The notes beneath the pieces were generated by a model. That model worked only from the letters and a program-made list of their open reading frames with translations, searched no databases and had not been told where the DNA came from. A stretch of 64,000 bases of DNA from Tiliqua scincoides. Taxonomy: Eukaryota; Chordata; Lepidosauria; Squamata; Scincidae. Positions within the stretch are counted from its first letter, which is position 1; the number at the start of each line of letters is the position of its first letter. The position numbers were made by a program, and so were the translations under genes. The DNA lies in contig NC_089824.1 of the NCBI RefSeq assembly GCF_035046505.1, forward strand, positions 224,210,244 through 224,274,243. Direction: 5' to 3'. Below, in pieces: positions 23,641 to 35,705 of the stretch.

Positions 23641-24772
23641 AGTGTGGCTCTTTGTGGGCTGTTTGAAGTGTTGCAGGAGCAGAGGTCACCCCACCTGCCA
23701 TGTCCACTTCTCTGCTTCCAAATAAGTGGTGGGGGTGTTAAAAGTGGAAAGCCTTCCCAGGAAACGCCCCCCTCCATTCTCTCAGTTCTCCCCAGTGTCA
23801 AAACCAGAATCTCTGAGCAGAGCAGGTCAGAGCAGAGCAGGTTCAGGAGCCATCCCAAGGGAGCCTCTTGCTCGCCCACAACAGGGAGCCTTTTCAAATG
23901 AATGGCTGTGCTTTGGATTGGTACAGCATCAGTGAGGACCCCACCCTGTCCAACTTTTCAGTGTTGTTGCAGCCCCAATGCAGCCCTGAGGTACGGGAAC
24001 AAACACTCACCTTGAGGAGGCCTCTGTGACTGTCCCCTCACTGCAAGATGCAGTGCAGGCCCTGGAATGTTGGATAGGATGGGGCCCTTGGTTCATCTCA
24101 AACAGGTGAATAACTCAAAACAGTGCCATGTCTCAGATCAATGACAGAAAAAGCCCCTTGTAATAAAGAGTTAATTGTCCAGAAGGCATAGAGTGGATGG
24201 ATTCACCAAACAGATTTTATTTGTTGCCTCTCAGCAACACAGGGCCTGGTCCAATCCCTCCCTACAGCCCAGACAATGCAGCACTGCCCAAAGGCCCTGG
24301 GGGACGAGGACAAGACTGCCCAGGAGGCACAAGTAACATCCTTGTTTACTTGCCTCTCCATAGGCTACCTGGCCTCCAGTGAGTCTTCTTATCTCAACTG
24401 CAGCTCTTGGGCTGGTGTAAGTCCGAGGAGACTTCTGGGGGCTGGGTCCAGGCTGGGAAGGGGGGATTGGATTTTGGCATGCGCTCCTATGATCTTTCCC
24501 TGATCCGCCCCTCCTGCTGACTTGCTGGCAGCAATGGGAGACAGAGGAGATTCAGCAGGCCTCTGTGGCCTGCGCCTGGCCTCCAGCTGTTTGTCCTGGC
24601 AGCCATGGCCTTCAGCACAGTGGAGAGGCTTTGGCACCCTGACAGACCATGAGATCTGTTGACACAAGCCCTGGCCAGCATTGGGCTGACAACCTATCGA
24701 CTTTGGCATTGCAAGTGACAAACCGAACACTCCAAGAATAACAGAGTGTCTTTCATAAGAACGCAGGCTGCT
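23641..24772. other. Intergenic, one possible old repeat
   Basis: 23955-24090 (GCAGCCCCAATGCAGCCCTG, then CCTTGAGGAGGCCTC) looks like a dispersed reptile repeat, but no second copy is in the window. A TTTTATTT at 24213 could be a minus-strand poly(A) signal with no gene attached. Confidence 0.3.
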
Positions 24773-25190
24773 CTGACTATATACAATTCAGACCTCAGTA
24801 ACCGAAGGGGTTCTTTCTGTTCCAGAACACGGATACCCAGAACTCAGCTTCAGTGTCTTTAAATAGAAACAAAGCATGCAAACATTTGGGTTTCCTATCT
24901 CCAAGTGCCATTTCCAAGCTGCATAATGGAATGATTTCATTCCATTGCGTTGCATTCAGCGCCTCTGGTGGCTGAATGTGGTATATATCAATGGTGGGAG
25001 ATACAGAAGTGCATCTTAAGAGCTATTTTTAGCCCTGCGAGGCTTGGAAATTGCACGGTTTTGACACACCAGGGTAAGAAACCTGATTTTTCATGCGCTT
25101 TGTTTCTGTTTACAGATATTTAAACTGGGACCCCAGCATCTGCAGCAAGTCAAATCTGCAAATGCCAGCGTTGGACTGTGTGTGGTTTAC
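24773..25190. mobile_element. Palindromic MITE, Tigger-like (candidate)
   Basis: Arms of about 40 bp pair: AATAGAAACAAAGCATGCAA near 24860 against the inverse of CATGCGCTTTGTTTCTGTT near 25093. The centre holds CATTCCATTGCGTTGCATTC. Its left arm resembles the 13927 element (TTCTGTTCCAGAAC). Confidence 0.55.
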
Positions 25191-25969
25191 TCAAAATTCT
25201 TTTCACACTGCTATTAATTATACATTAATAATGATGAGGATCTAGTATACATCATGTAACCAAAGATACTTTATTCTCTTCCTCTAGTTCCTTTTTGTAA
25301 TGGGGCCACTCCACCCTATGTAACAGCCATCTCCTTGTCCATTTTCACCCTTCTAGCAAAAGGGGCTGTAAACCTTTTTTTTAAAAGGGGGGGGGGAGCT
25401 GTGCTGGCTTACTATCTTGACATCACCTTATAGTATTTCCCCCACAGACTCCTATTTTAAAGAAATGACATTTTGTACTACATAAACACCCCCCCCCCAA
25501 ATGCTCCTAGTATTCCTTTCTCCCATATCTTGTGCTTGTTTTACCATCAAAATTTTTAACTTGTTCCAATTTGGAGGCATTTTGTATGTTTAGAAGTCTC
25601 CTGTTTTTTTGCCAGCCATCAACATTCCTTCGTATTCTGTGATTACTGTGCTTGAGACAGGGAGGATTCATTCCATGTAATTTATTTTCATGTTGGCATA
25701 AGATAGTATTTGAACGTACATACAATTCAAGGTACAGCATCCAAATAAGTTGAGACACAAACTAGCATTTTCCATGCAGAGATTTTATTTATCAGATGCA
25801 TCTTTAAAACGGATTATATTTTTAGGAACCTGTTGGAGTTGTTTGGAAAACCTGAGGAGGGTCCCGTGGTTGCAGGCATGTGGGGAGGGGGAGAGCATGA
25901 AACAGGCAAAAGCCCCGCATTTTTTTTTAAAAAGAAGCAGGACCTCAAAAGTCACTCAATTTGGCAAAT
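25191..25969. other. Intergenic, unassigned
   Basis: A/T-rich with G and C homopolymers near 25386 and 25490. No exon or repeat recognised. Confidence 0.35.
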
Positions 25970-27046
25970 GGTTCTCTGGGAAGGAAGTCTGGCATTCCTG
26001 CTGCTGGGGTGCTCCTCCTGGGAGGCCAGGACCGGACCTTGATGGATGGATACTCCTCCCACGTGGGGGGGGGGCATCCCTCTGATCCCCAGTTCTGGTC
26101 CTGCCTTCCAGGAGCCAGGACGGACCTTAGTCCTGCTCCTGCACGACTTTCACCCTATTTCCTTGGATAGCTTCTGGGGCGTCATCTTGCGCCCCCCACC
26201 TCTTCCACTCTCAGGCTCTGGTCGAGAGCCAGAGCCCATCTAGCCTGCGACAGTGGGGGAAAGGAGCAGCAGCAGCAGCCAGCTTCGGCGTGGGTGGCTC
26301 GCCCCCCCGTAAGAAGACCCCCCCCCTCAGACGGGTCTCCCCCAGGTCGCTGGCAGGCGGACCCGCGCGGGGACGACCACGCGTGGGCCAGAGCCTCGTG
26401 CCAACCAAGTGGGAGGCAGCATCTTGCTCGCCCTCTCCCGCGCCATCCAGGGAGAGTGGGAGGAGGAGCGAACTGGGGCTCCAGCAACGCTGCGCCCCGC
26501 TGGAGGCTCCGTCTAGCAGCCCCCCTGCTCCCCCCATAGCGGCAGTGGAGCAGAGGCGGCTGTGAAGAGGAACGCCCCCCTGCAGCCGACCAGCACCCGC
26601 AGCAGATCAGGTAAGCCCCTTTCCTCAGCAGTGGGCGGGCGTGGAGGGGGAGGGAGCCATTGGCAGGCAGGCGCGCCCTTCCCCCCAAAATGGGTCAAAC
26701 GCGAGGAAAGGGGACCCGGGTACAGCGCTCCTTTCCCCCCCTCCACAGGCGGGCATGTGCCTCCACTGCGCACCACTGCAGCCGCCTCCAGTGGGGGGGG
26801 CAAGATCAAAGGAGGGGCATTGGGATAGGTCCCTCCTAGCCCCTTCCCCCGGGCACAGCCCCCCTGTGGCCAGACCTGCCAGGCAGGCAGACACCCTGGA
26901 GAAAGGGGGGAGGAATTGGGGAATGGGAGGTGGGTCACTCGAGGACAGGCTAGGCTGACCCATTTACCCCTAATATTTCAGCCTTGCAACTCGAGGTCCC
27001 CATGGAGGACGGGAGCCAGCAGCGGCAGGGCCAGCAGCCCCAAGGT

Positions 27047-27948
27047 AAGAACATAAGAAGAGCCCCACTGGAGCAGGCCTGGGGCCCACCTAGTCCAGCT
27101 TCCTGTATCTCACAGCGGCCCACCAAATGCCCCAGGGAGCACACCAGATAACAAGAGACCTGCAAGGCATTCTGGGAATTGTAGTTAAGAACATAAGAGC
27201 AGCCCCACTGGATCAGGCCATAGGCCCATCTAGTCCAGCTTCCTGTATCTCACAGCGGCCCACCAAATGCCCCAGGGAGCACACCAGACAACAAGAGACC
27301 TGCAAGGCCTCCTGGGAATTGTAGTTTAGAACATAAGAGCAGCCCCACTGGATCAGGCCATAGGCCCATCTAGTCCAGCTTCCTGTATCTCACAGCAGCC
27401 CACCAAATGCCCCAGGGAGCACACCAGACAACAAGAGACCTGCAAGGCCTCCTGGGAATTGTAGTTAAGAACATAAGAACAGCCCCACTGGAGCAGGCCA
27501 TAGGCCCATCTAGTCCAGCTTCCTGTATCTCACAGCGGCCCACCAAATGCCCCAGGGAGCACACCAGACAACAAGAGACCTGCAAGGCCTCCTGGGAATT
27601 GTAGTTAAGAACATAAGAACAGCCCCACTGGATCAGGCCAAAGGCCATCTAGTCCAGCTTCCTGTATCTCACAGTGGCCCACCAAATGCCCCAGGGAGCA
27701 CACCAGATAACAAGAGACCTGCAAGGCCTCCTGGGAATTGTAGTTAAGAACATAAGAACAGCCCCACTGGATCAGGCCAAAGGCCATCTAGTCCAGCTTC
27801 CTGTATCTCACAGTGGCCCACCAAATGCCCCAGGGGGCACGCAAGACAACAAGAGACCTGCATCCTGGTGCCCAAACTTGTCAGCTGAACATAAGGACAT
27901 AGGAAGAGCCCCACTGGACTGTTCTTATGTTCTTATGTTCTTAAGTTC
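27047..27948 (-). repeat. Six-unit 140-bp tandem array of CR1 tail sequence
   Basis: Units start at about 27047, 27187, 27327, 27467, 27607 and 27746 (period 140, last step 139). Each is a minus-strand CR1 3' end (GGACTAGATGGGCC, TATGTTCTTA) joined to ACTACAATTCCCAG. It ends in three TTCTTATG-type octamers at about 27920-27945. The units differ by only a few bases. Confidence 0.92.
27167..27744 (-). promoter_or_regulatory. Five ZNF143-like motifs in the array
   Basis: Minus-strand ACTACAATTCCCAGAATGC at 27167-27185 matches the ZNF143 SBS consensus as I recall it. Copies at 27307-27325, 27447-27465, 27587-27605 and 27726-27744 keep ACTACAATTCCCAG but change the last bases to GAGGC. Binding is not shown. 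Confidence 0.4.
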
Positions 27949-30101
27949 AGGCTCCCCTTCTCCAATCCGGGATGGACAGTGATGACCACGGACGCCAGCC
28001 TCTTGGGCTGGGGAGCCCACACGAACGGTGTAGTGGCCCAAGGAACCTGGACCAGGGAGGAGTCCCTCAGTCACATCAATCTGCCGGAGTTCAGAGCCAT
28101 CCGTCTGGCACGGGACAAGTTCTCTCATTTGATCCAGGGCTCTCATTTGTAAAAAGGGACAACGTGACCGCCAAGGCCTACGTAAACAAGCAAGGAGACC
28201 TGCGATCCACAGCTCTACACAAAGAGGCGGCAGCCATCATCACTTGAACCGAAGCCCACCTCGGAGCCAAACGGGCGGAGCACGTAGGCGGGGTAGACAA
28301 CTCCACAGCGGTCTGGATGAGCAGGCGCCAAATACTGGCGACGGAGTGGCAACTAAACCCGCCCGTGGACCTCTTCGCCACAAGAGAGAACGTGCAGGTC
28401 CAAGGTTCTTCTTGAGGGGCCTTCAAGAGGGAGCGGAGGCCATAGACGCTCTGTGCAGTCCCTGGTCGAAGGGCCTACTGTATGCTTTTCCTCCAGTACC
28501 CCTACTACAGCGTCTCATCAACAGAGTCAAGCATCTTCAGGCGGAGATCATGCTGATCGCCCCAGGGTGACCCAGATGTTTGTGATTAGCCAAGTTGGGG
28601 TACTCTGACAAGGTCATGGTTATCATGTTGGCCTCAAGGAGGTGCTCCACTAAGAAGGTGTATCAGTCCACTTGGCGCACCTTTACCAGTTGGGCAAAGG
28701 CCAGGGGGGTCAGAGCGGTCAGAGCCACAGTGAAAGACATTTGGCCTTCCTCCAGGAGCGTCTGGACAAGGGGCTGTCCACCAACACTCTACAGAGACAG
28801 GTGGCAGCCCTAAGCAGCATCTTGGGAATGGGTTCAGGAGAATCCCTATCGTCCCACCCTCATGTCCGCAGGTTCCTGAGGTAGCTCTACTGAACCCTCG
28901 ACGGTTCACAGATTCCCTATTTGGGATCTGAACAAGGTCCTTGAGGCTCTTACTCAGGCGCCCTTTGAGCCGCTGGACTCGGTCCCCACCAGGGAACTTC
29001 ACCTCAGCTAGGAGGGTCTCAGAGCTTGGGACACTCTCCATCAACCCCAAGCTCTTTATTTTCCACAAAGACCAGGTGGTCTTCTGTCTGGTTCCAAAGG
29101 CTAAGTCCTTGTTCTACAGGGCACAGGAGCTCACTCTCCCATCCTTCTGCCCCAAACCAGTCCACCCTAGAGAGAAAGCATGGCATACACTGGACGTGCG
29201 CAGAGCTCTGCGTTACTACACCAAGTGCACCAAGGGGTTCAAAAAGCTGGGTGCCCTGTTCGTAACCTACAAGGGCTCCAACCTGGGACACAAAGCCTCA
29301 ACTAGCTCCCTAGCATGCTGGCTGAGAGCATGTATTCAAATGGCATACCAGGCTGGGGGGGGAGTTCCCCCAGAGGGCATCACGTCCCACTCCCTCAGGA
29401 GCGCTGCCACTACGGCGGCCTTCGACGGGTACACTTCCCTTCTCGAAATCAGCAGGGCGGCGATGTGGTCCTTGATCCACACTTTCACCAAACCCTACCG
29501 GATAACCTCAGCCGCTTCATTGGATGTCGCCATGGGGCGTAAGGTGGTGAAGCAGTGAGTTAGCCCTCGCTGGCCCACGCTTCCTGGTTGGCTCTGGTAT
29601 ATCCCAGCAGTAGGAATGCCAGCCTTCCTTCCCAGAGAAAGTAGGAATTTCTTACCTGAGAATTCCGGTTCTGGGAAAGGAAGGATGGCATTCCGCCCGC
29701 CGCTTCTCCAGCTTCCTCAGTGTCGTCGTGTCCCCTCCCCCCCCCCCGCCCGGGGCGGGAAGTGGTTCACAGTTAAATCACAAAGTTGTAGTTGTTGGTT
29801 TTCTCTGTCATTATTTCATCTGCAGTTTGGTTAGGTTCCCTACCAGATCAGGCCTTGCAGTGGACACACCGTACAATTAGGGACAGGCCACGGCCGAGGC
29901 ACGGGGGGCATTCAGGTCTCCTCTTTTCTGCTTGTCAAGTCCAGACTGGGGATCAGAGGGGTGCCCCCCCCCACGTGGGAGGAGTATCCATCACTCAGGG
30001 TCCCGGTGCTGCCTCCCAGGAGGAGGGGCGTCCCAGCAGTAGGAATGCCAGACTTCCTTTCCCAGAACTGGAATTCTCAGGCAAGAAATTTCTACTGTCT
30101 G

Positions 30102-31082
30102 TTTCGTCAGCAGGAGGTGTTTTGAAGAACACGTGGCGAAGAGAGCACTGAGGATACCATTTTCAAAGAAAAGGAGGCCGGAAACTGGCCAGGCAGGCAG
30201 GAGGGGCGCTGGGGGTGTGAGGAGAGCCACTCAGGGAAGGTGGTGGGGAAAGAGCCACTTTGGCCCCCTGGACCCCACCCTGCCCTGTCCTGGGAAAGCT
30301 TGGAAAAGGACCAAGGAAACAGCACCTGAAGCAGACCAACCGTTCTTCTGTGGTGGTGAAGGAGCTCCAGCAGGAAACTCCTGGACTGCAGAAAAGGTGG
30401 GTGGGTGGAGCTCCGCGGCAGAGCGTTGCATGCAGTGGGTCCCAGCAAGTGCCATCTCCCCCCCCCCCCACAGCACCTGCAGCTCCAGGCCGCGAAGGAC
30501 CCTGGAGAGCTGCTGTCAGTGGGTGTTGTGGCCAACATGGAGCTAGAGTGGACTGTGACACTGGGAGAAGGCAGCCTCCCGCCTTCCCATGGGTGGTGTG
30601 TGCACAGGACACCCCAGTCCTGAATGTTGTACCCTCAATTCCAAGGCCAGGAGAAGGACTGGTTCTTCGTGAATGGGGACTGCAGTTTTCTGACAGTTCT
30701 CTCTCAGGCCAGTGTCAGGCGCTGGGCAGTGCTTGCAGGGGGAAGAGGCTATAATGGAGCACGAGGGGAGATGCTGTTCACAAGGCATGGGGTGGCTGAT
30801 TATAAAAACAAAACCCCAAATCACTGCAAAGTTCCGGAGTGATGGCACCCTGGTGTCTGTGAACACCATGAGAGCCTCCAAGTGACAAATGCAGATGAGC
30901 TCCAACAGCAGCGAGGGGAGATGTGTGGGCACAGGTCTTTCCAGGGAAGGAGCACTGGCCACCTTCAGCAGAGCCAGTGCCAGTGCATGGCTTTCTGGAT
31001 CCCTCTGGCCAGAGGCTGCAGTCCTGTTCCTGGACCAGGCGTTGGGGTGGAATGACTGTCAATCCCAGACGCCCCGTCATCC
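30102..31082. other. Intergenic, unassigned
   Basis: Between the DIRS fossil and the hAT. Overlapping open frames on both strands near 30130-30760 have no recognisable domain. Confidence 0.35.
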
Positions 31083-34011
31083 GGCTAGAGCAGGCATGTC
31101 CAACAGGTAGATCGCGATCTACCTGTAGATCGCAGAGGGGTCAGAGGTAGATCGCCAGCCCCACTTGGCTCCATCTCTCTAGCAGCTCGCCCTGTCGCTA
31201 GGAGAGAGCTCGTGCCGGCAGGTCGTCTGCCGAGGGCTTGCTGCCGCTGCTGATCCTTTGCCTGTCTTTTTCCCCTGCCTGCAGCAATCTTGCCTGCGGG
31301 TGTATTGGGCGCGGTTTTTGTGCCAATAGTTTGTGGGTACCCCAGGGGGGCACTGCCGCCCACGCCCCGTGACGAGACGCCACAGGCCCGGCGTCATACC
31401 TGGTATCCTGCCTCTCAGAATCACCCATTCCTGCCCCCACCCCAACACCCCTTAGAAGTGTGTTATATACCGGGCGATATCCATTCGCCTGGGCTTTAAC
31501 TGAATACACCTACCATATTAGTTGTGTCGTGTGCTGGTCGTTGGTCGCTTTATAGTTCGCTTTCATTAAACATTTTTGGGCAGACACAACAAAGTGTCAA
31601 GAATTTGGTGATTTTGGCAGGCTTTTCCAATTTTGTTCTAACTTGCCTATGCCTTGCCTTCGAATTGATTCAAACCATTTTATTTTGCCTAACTTTGCGT
31701 TGATTCTACAATGCAATTTTATTTCACCTTGCCTTTGCACTGATTCTACACTGTGTGCAGAATTTATTAAATCGCATGTGGTGGTATTTGAACTTGTTTG
31801 GCGGTATTTGATTTTATCTGGTTTGCTGGACAGGTGTTTGAATTTTTTTGATGATTGTTTGATGGTATTTGATTGTTGGTGCCAGTATGATGAGTTCTTA
31901 TTTTTACTTTTAGAACTACATGTGTGGTTTTGGCATCTCCAGCCACCCAGAGTGACTGGAGTCACTGCACATCACCCGGAGGTCTTCCGTTCCTGTTGAT
32001 CTTTAATACTTTGGGACAGTGACAGTTTTGGACCAGATTCAGCCAGTGTTTATACCAACTTAGCAGATTTGGCCTTCTTACATCCAGCCACCCCAGTATA
32101 ACGAAGATGAGTGTTCCAAAGAAGAGCAAAACCTATCACTTTCCTGATGAATGGGAAATGGACTACTTCTTCATCGTGGTGAAAGACAAGTGTTGTTGTC
32201 TAAATAAGAAAGATCATAGCTGCTATTCAAGATGTACAATTGTCAAGAAACACCGTCGTGTGGCAAATAGAAAAGATGTGTGGAGACACAACTGAACAAT
32301 TGTTGGAGGGTGTTTCAAATTGTGTTGCTTTCTAACTCCAACTGGATGAATCTACAGACATAATAGCCCAGTTACTAGTCTTTATCTGGATGGTTTTTGA
32401 AGACTTCAGTGTTAAAGAAGAACTACTTGGAATGATTTCTTTAAAAGGGAGAACTACTGGTCAGGAAATATTCAGTTCTTTCCATTCTTTTGTGACAAAG
32501 TGTAATCTTCCATTGCATAGACTTGTTTCCATCACTACTGATGGAGCAAGAGCCATGACAGGTGAGGTTAACGGTTTCATAGCCCTCTGTAGACAGCATG
32601 AGGGCTTCCCAGATTTCCTTTCTTACCACTGCATCATTCACCAGCAAGTTTTGGCAAGCAAGAGACTCAATACAAAGACTATCATGGACATCACTTTCAA
32701 AATTGTAAATTCAGTTTGTGGAAGATCACTTCAAAGACGGCTTTTCAATCTTACTCTTGATTAAGGGGCAGCAGAAATCATTTTGCACACAGATGTAAGA
32801 TGGCTAAGTAGGCACAAATTTCTGCAAAGGTTTCGTGATTTGCTGAATGAAATAAGAAGTTTTTTGAAGGAGAGGGGAGATGACCAAGCAGAGTCGGAAG
32901 ATGAGAAGTGGTTATGTGATCGGGCATTTCTCGCTGACTTTACAGGTGAACTAAGTGATATGAACCATGAACTACAAGGTAAAAACAAATGCATTGGCGA
33001 GATGATGAGTACAGTTTCATCCTACAAGAGCAAATTTAAGCTAATGATGACTGACCTTGCAAACAACACTTTTGATCATTTTCCTAATATGCAGGGCCAT
33101 CTGGGACAATATCTAAATTTTGTTTTTCAGAACGAGAAGTATGTGACAGAAATCTGTTCTGTTACCTAGGAATTCAAAAATAGATTCTGTGGCTTCCAAA
33201 AAATTGGAACAGTTGTGAAGTACTTGTCATACCCATTCAAAGTAGATGTGGACATTAACGAAACTGTAGCTGCTATCAGTAAAAATTACTCATTGAACAA
33301 GCCATCTCTTGAAAACGAAATATTAGCCCTTAAAAATGACATTTTTCTCAAGACCCGTGCTGAGCAAGAATCGTTTTGGAAGCTAGTGCCTAGAGACAAA
33401 TTTCCCAACTTGAGAAGATGCAGTGAAGTTGTACACTCCTGTTTCGGTTCACCTTATTTGTGTGAATCTGTGTTTTCCCATCGGAAAATGACAAAGAGTA
33501 CACAATGTTCTAACATGACAGATGAACATCTCCAGGATTCCCTGAGACTGGCCCTCACGAAATATTCACCCAACTTCAAAAAGCTGGTGGATGAAATGCA
33601 GGCTCAGACATCTCACTAATGAACAAGAGCGAAATATTAAAGATTGTGCAAGATCAGCCTGCATCAATACTCGACCTAAATTTAGCACAAATTACTCAAT
33701 AAAAGTTAAAGAAAGTTATTAAGGCAGTTATTACTCAATAAAACTTTAAGAAAAAATGTACTTTCCATTTCCCCTCGCAGTTCTTACTGGATCTTCGTCT
33801 CTCTGTTTTGTTTTTGCTTAACAGCTGATCACATCCAAGTAAATGACAGAAGGTTCATTAAAAATGGAGGGGGGATCCTCCAACTTTATTGGGTTAAAAT
33901 TTAATTTGAAACTAATTTGAAACTTAATTTTCATGGTGGTAGATCACCGGCACTTTTGGCCAGAAAAAGTAGATCAGGACCTGTTCAAAGTTGGACATGC
34001 CTGAGCTAGAG
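31083..34011 (+). mobile_element. hAT transposon with decayed transposase, 2.9 kb
   Basis: Element 31091-34003. Perfect 14-bp terminal inverted repeat CAGGCATGTCCAAC/GTTGGACATGCCTG. Flanking 8-bp duplications GGCTAGAG (31083-31090) and AGCTAGAG (34004-34011) differ at one base. Just inside the left end is a palindrome, GTAGATCGCGATCTAC. Contains a transposase of the group that gave rise to GTF2IRD2 and ZBED-type genes. Confidence 0.93.
32107..33619 (+). pseudogene. hAT transposase, decayed
   Basis: Open pieces 32107-32295, 32390-32764, 32783-33169 and 33215-33619 lie in order, separated by stops or shifts. The catalytic acidic residues can be located: Asp in QLDEST (32345), Asp in TTDGARAM (32540) and Glu in LCESVFS (33464). 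The CIIH and DVRWLSR motifs and the C-terminal dimerisation part are also visible. At least three interruptions, so not functional as it stands. Confidence 0.85.
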
Positions 34012-34264
34012 GACCAGCGCAAGCTGGTGAAATGCCTGCTTGGCCATGCCCACTGCCTGCACAGCTCCCACAGTGCAATGGTGTGTCTCCTGATGGCAGG
34101 CTGGCGCTCCCAGTTCCACCAGTACTTCGGATTCAGCCAGCCCCGATCTCCCTACTGCCTCTAAAGCGGCTGAGAGCAGCTGCCTGTTGCAGGGCTTCCT
34201 CGTGAAGGGCCAGCCAGGTGCCTGGAAGCATGCCCACCGTGTGCATAGGCCCCTTTCGGGGGGG
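34012..34264. other. Intergenic, unassigned
   Basis: Continues the sequence that flanked the hAT insertion; nothing recognised. Confidence 0.3.
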
Positions 34265-34455
34265 GGTCACTTATTATTTTTCATATTTCTATGCCGCTCT
34301 TCCTCCAAGGAGCTCAGAGAGGTGTACACGGTTCTTGACCTGATTTTTGTCCTCACAACAACCCTGTGAGGTAGGGGCGGCTGAGACTGGCCCAAGGTCA
34401 CCCAGGAAGCTTCATGGTGGAGTGGGGATTTGAGCGTCTTGCAGGTCTAAGTCCA
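34265..34455 (-). repeat. MIR/L2-like SINE
   Basis: On plus: CCTCACAACAACCCTGTGAG then GCCCAAGGTCACCCAG, a MIR-type core. The left end inverts to GAGCTCCTTGGAGGAAGAGC, an L2-like tail. Confidence 0.65.
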
Positions 34456-35593
34456 GCTCCCAGACCGCGATGCCGTCCTGTCTCTCCTCTCTGTAGGGGA
34501 GGGCCTCAGCAGGGAGGGGCAGCACCATCCCTGTTTGGCTCGGTCCCTGGCAGCAGCACCCTGTTGGGGAGTCCCGGGAAGCGTAAGCAGTACAGCAAAG
34601 GTGGCGCCAGGGGCTGCCTCGGCAGAAGGTGGCTGGCTGTGTCCCTCAAGGCAGGGTTGCCAGGCAGCTGCTGGTTATGGGACAACCCCACAGGCACAGC
34701 CTGAGGAATTCTGCATGGGCAGCAGCGACCTGCAAGATTGTGGGTCAAGTGGACTCCGCCAGCTGTGCCTTGTGCTGCACCAGCAGTCAAAAAAGGCCGT
34801 CTCAGTGGTGAGCGCAGCTACTGGGCTGAAACTAGCACACTTAGCAGTGGTCTGAGCTGCCTGCCCCCAGGTCCCCATCAGAGAGGCCAAGCCACCCCAG
34901 CAGCAAGGAGGGCTGCCTGCTAGCCTGGGGGCTGGGCCAGCCAGTGTTCACTCTCACCCAGAGGGTGTCTCTTGGCTTGTTCTGTGCTTCAGCACACACC
35001 ACTGTTCACGTTAAAACCAGGCAAGACCGAGGTGCTCCCGATCTGCTGACTCAGGGACGGCAAGCCTGCCTCCCACAGACCTGACTCCGATTGTCCGCAG
35101 GGCTCGGTCCCCTCTGCCTTGAATGACTGCCGTGCTGTCTGCAGGAGACCACCCTGGAAGGCTCCACCGACACTTCAGCTGGTCCAGCATGGCACCTGAA
35201 ATTGCTGAGGGCTGGCAATAATGCCCTGGCACTGCTGCCCAACCACCTCTGTTGCCAGTCCAGTCCCAGCTGCAGATCAAGGTGCTGGTTATGGCCTTTG
35301 AAGCCCTTTGCAGCGTGGACTCCAGTTTCCTGAAGAACCCCCTTTCTTCCTCCCAGGTTCTTCTGGGGGGTCCTCTTGTGGGAGCCACTGAGGGGTGGCT
35401 GGTGGGGGGATGCAAAGGGGCCTTTTCAGTGGTGGCCCCGCATCCCAGGTGAGGCACAGCCAGCTCCTGCCCTCCCACTGTTGTCGAGGAGGTGGAAGGC
35501 TGTGTCCGGAGGTATTCTCTAATTCCAGCTGATTTGTTACCTGCTGCCCTGGATGGCTTTCTTCTCTCTCATTGCCTTTTCTGTTTGGATTCA
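34456..35593 (+). repeat. Unassigned, with possible L2-like remnant at 35190-35460
   Basis: The plus frame near 35255-35450 reads IKVLVMAFEAL and later KGAFSVVAPHP, resembling the C-terminal L2 reverse transcriptase tail. The remainder shows nothing. Confidence 0.35.
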
Positions 35594-35705
35594 CAGCCCC
35601 GCTGGATCAGGCCAGAGGCCCATCTAGTCCAGCTTCCTGTATCTCACAGCGGCCCAGCAAATGCCCCAGGGAGCACACCAGCTAACAACCAGATAACACA
35701 CTAGA
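35594..35705 (-). mobile_element. CR1 LINE 3' end fragment
   Basis: GCTGGATCAGGCCAGAGGCC and TCTCACAGCGGCCC match the array unit at 27047 on the minus strand. Confidence 0.75.

Larger units (their letters stand above)
25970..30101 (+). mobile_element. DIRS-type tyrosine-recombinase retroelement, broken fossil
   Basis: Inverted terminal repeats at about 25970-26099 and 29941-30072 pair over some 120 bp (GTCTGGCATTCCTG against its inverse). An internal complementary region at 29609-29700 repeats both ends, as DIRS elements show. RNase H-like coding is visible at about 27960-28400 and a tyrosine recombinase at about 28600-29560 with the HSLR motif. The element is clearly broken in several places, and a 140-bp tandem array sits in its middle. 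No target duplication, as expected for DIRS. Moderately old judging by differences between the ends. Confidence 0.82.

Noticed and set aside
24200-24215. 3' end of an unknown minus-strand gene
   Set aside because: Only a TTTTATT string; no coding exon upstream on that strand.
27047-27886. CRISPR-like array
   Set aside because: The 140-bp units are contiguous CR1 tail with no unique spacers, in a vertebrate genome.
32107-33619. Domesticated transposase gene
   Set aside because: Frame interruptions and intact transposon ends point to a decayed transposon, not a conserved host gene.
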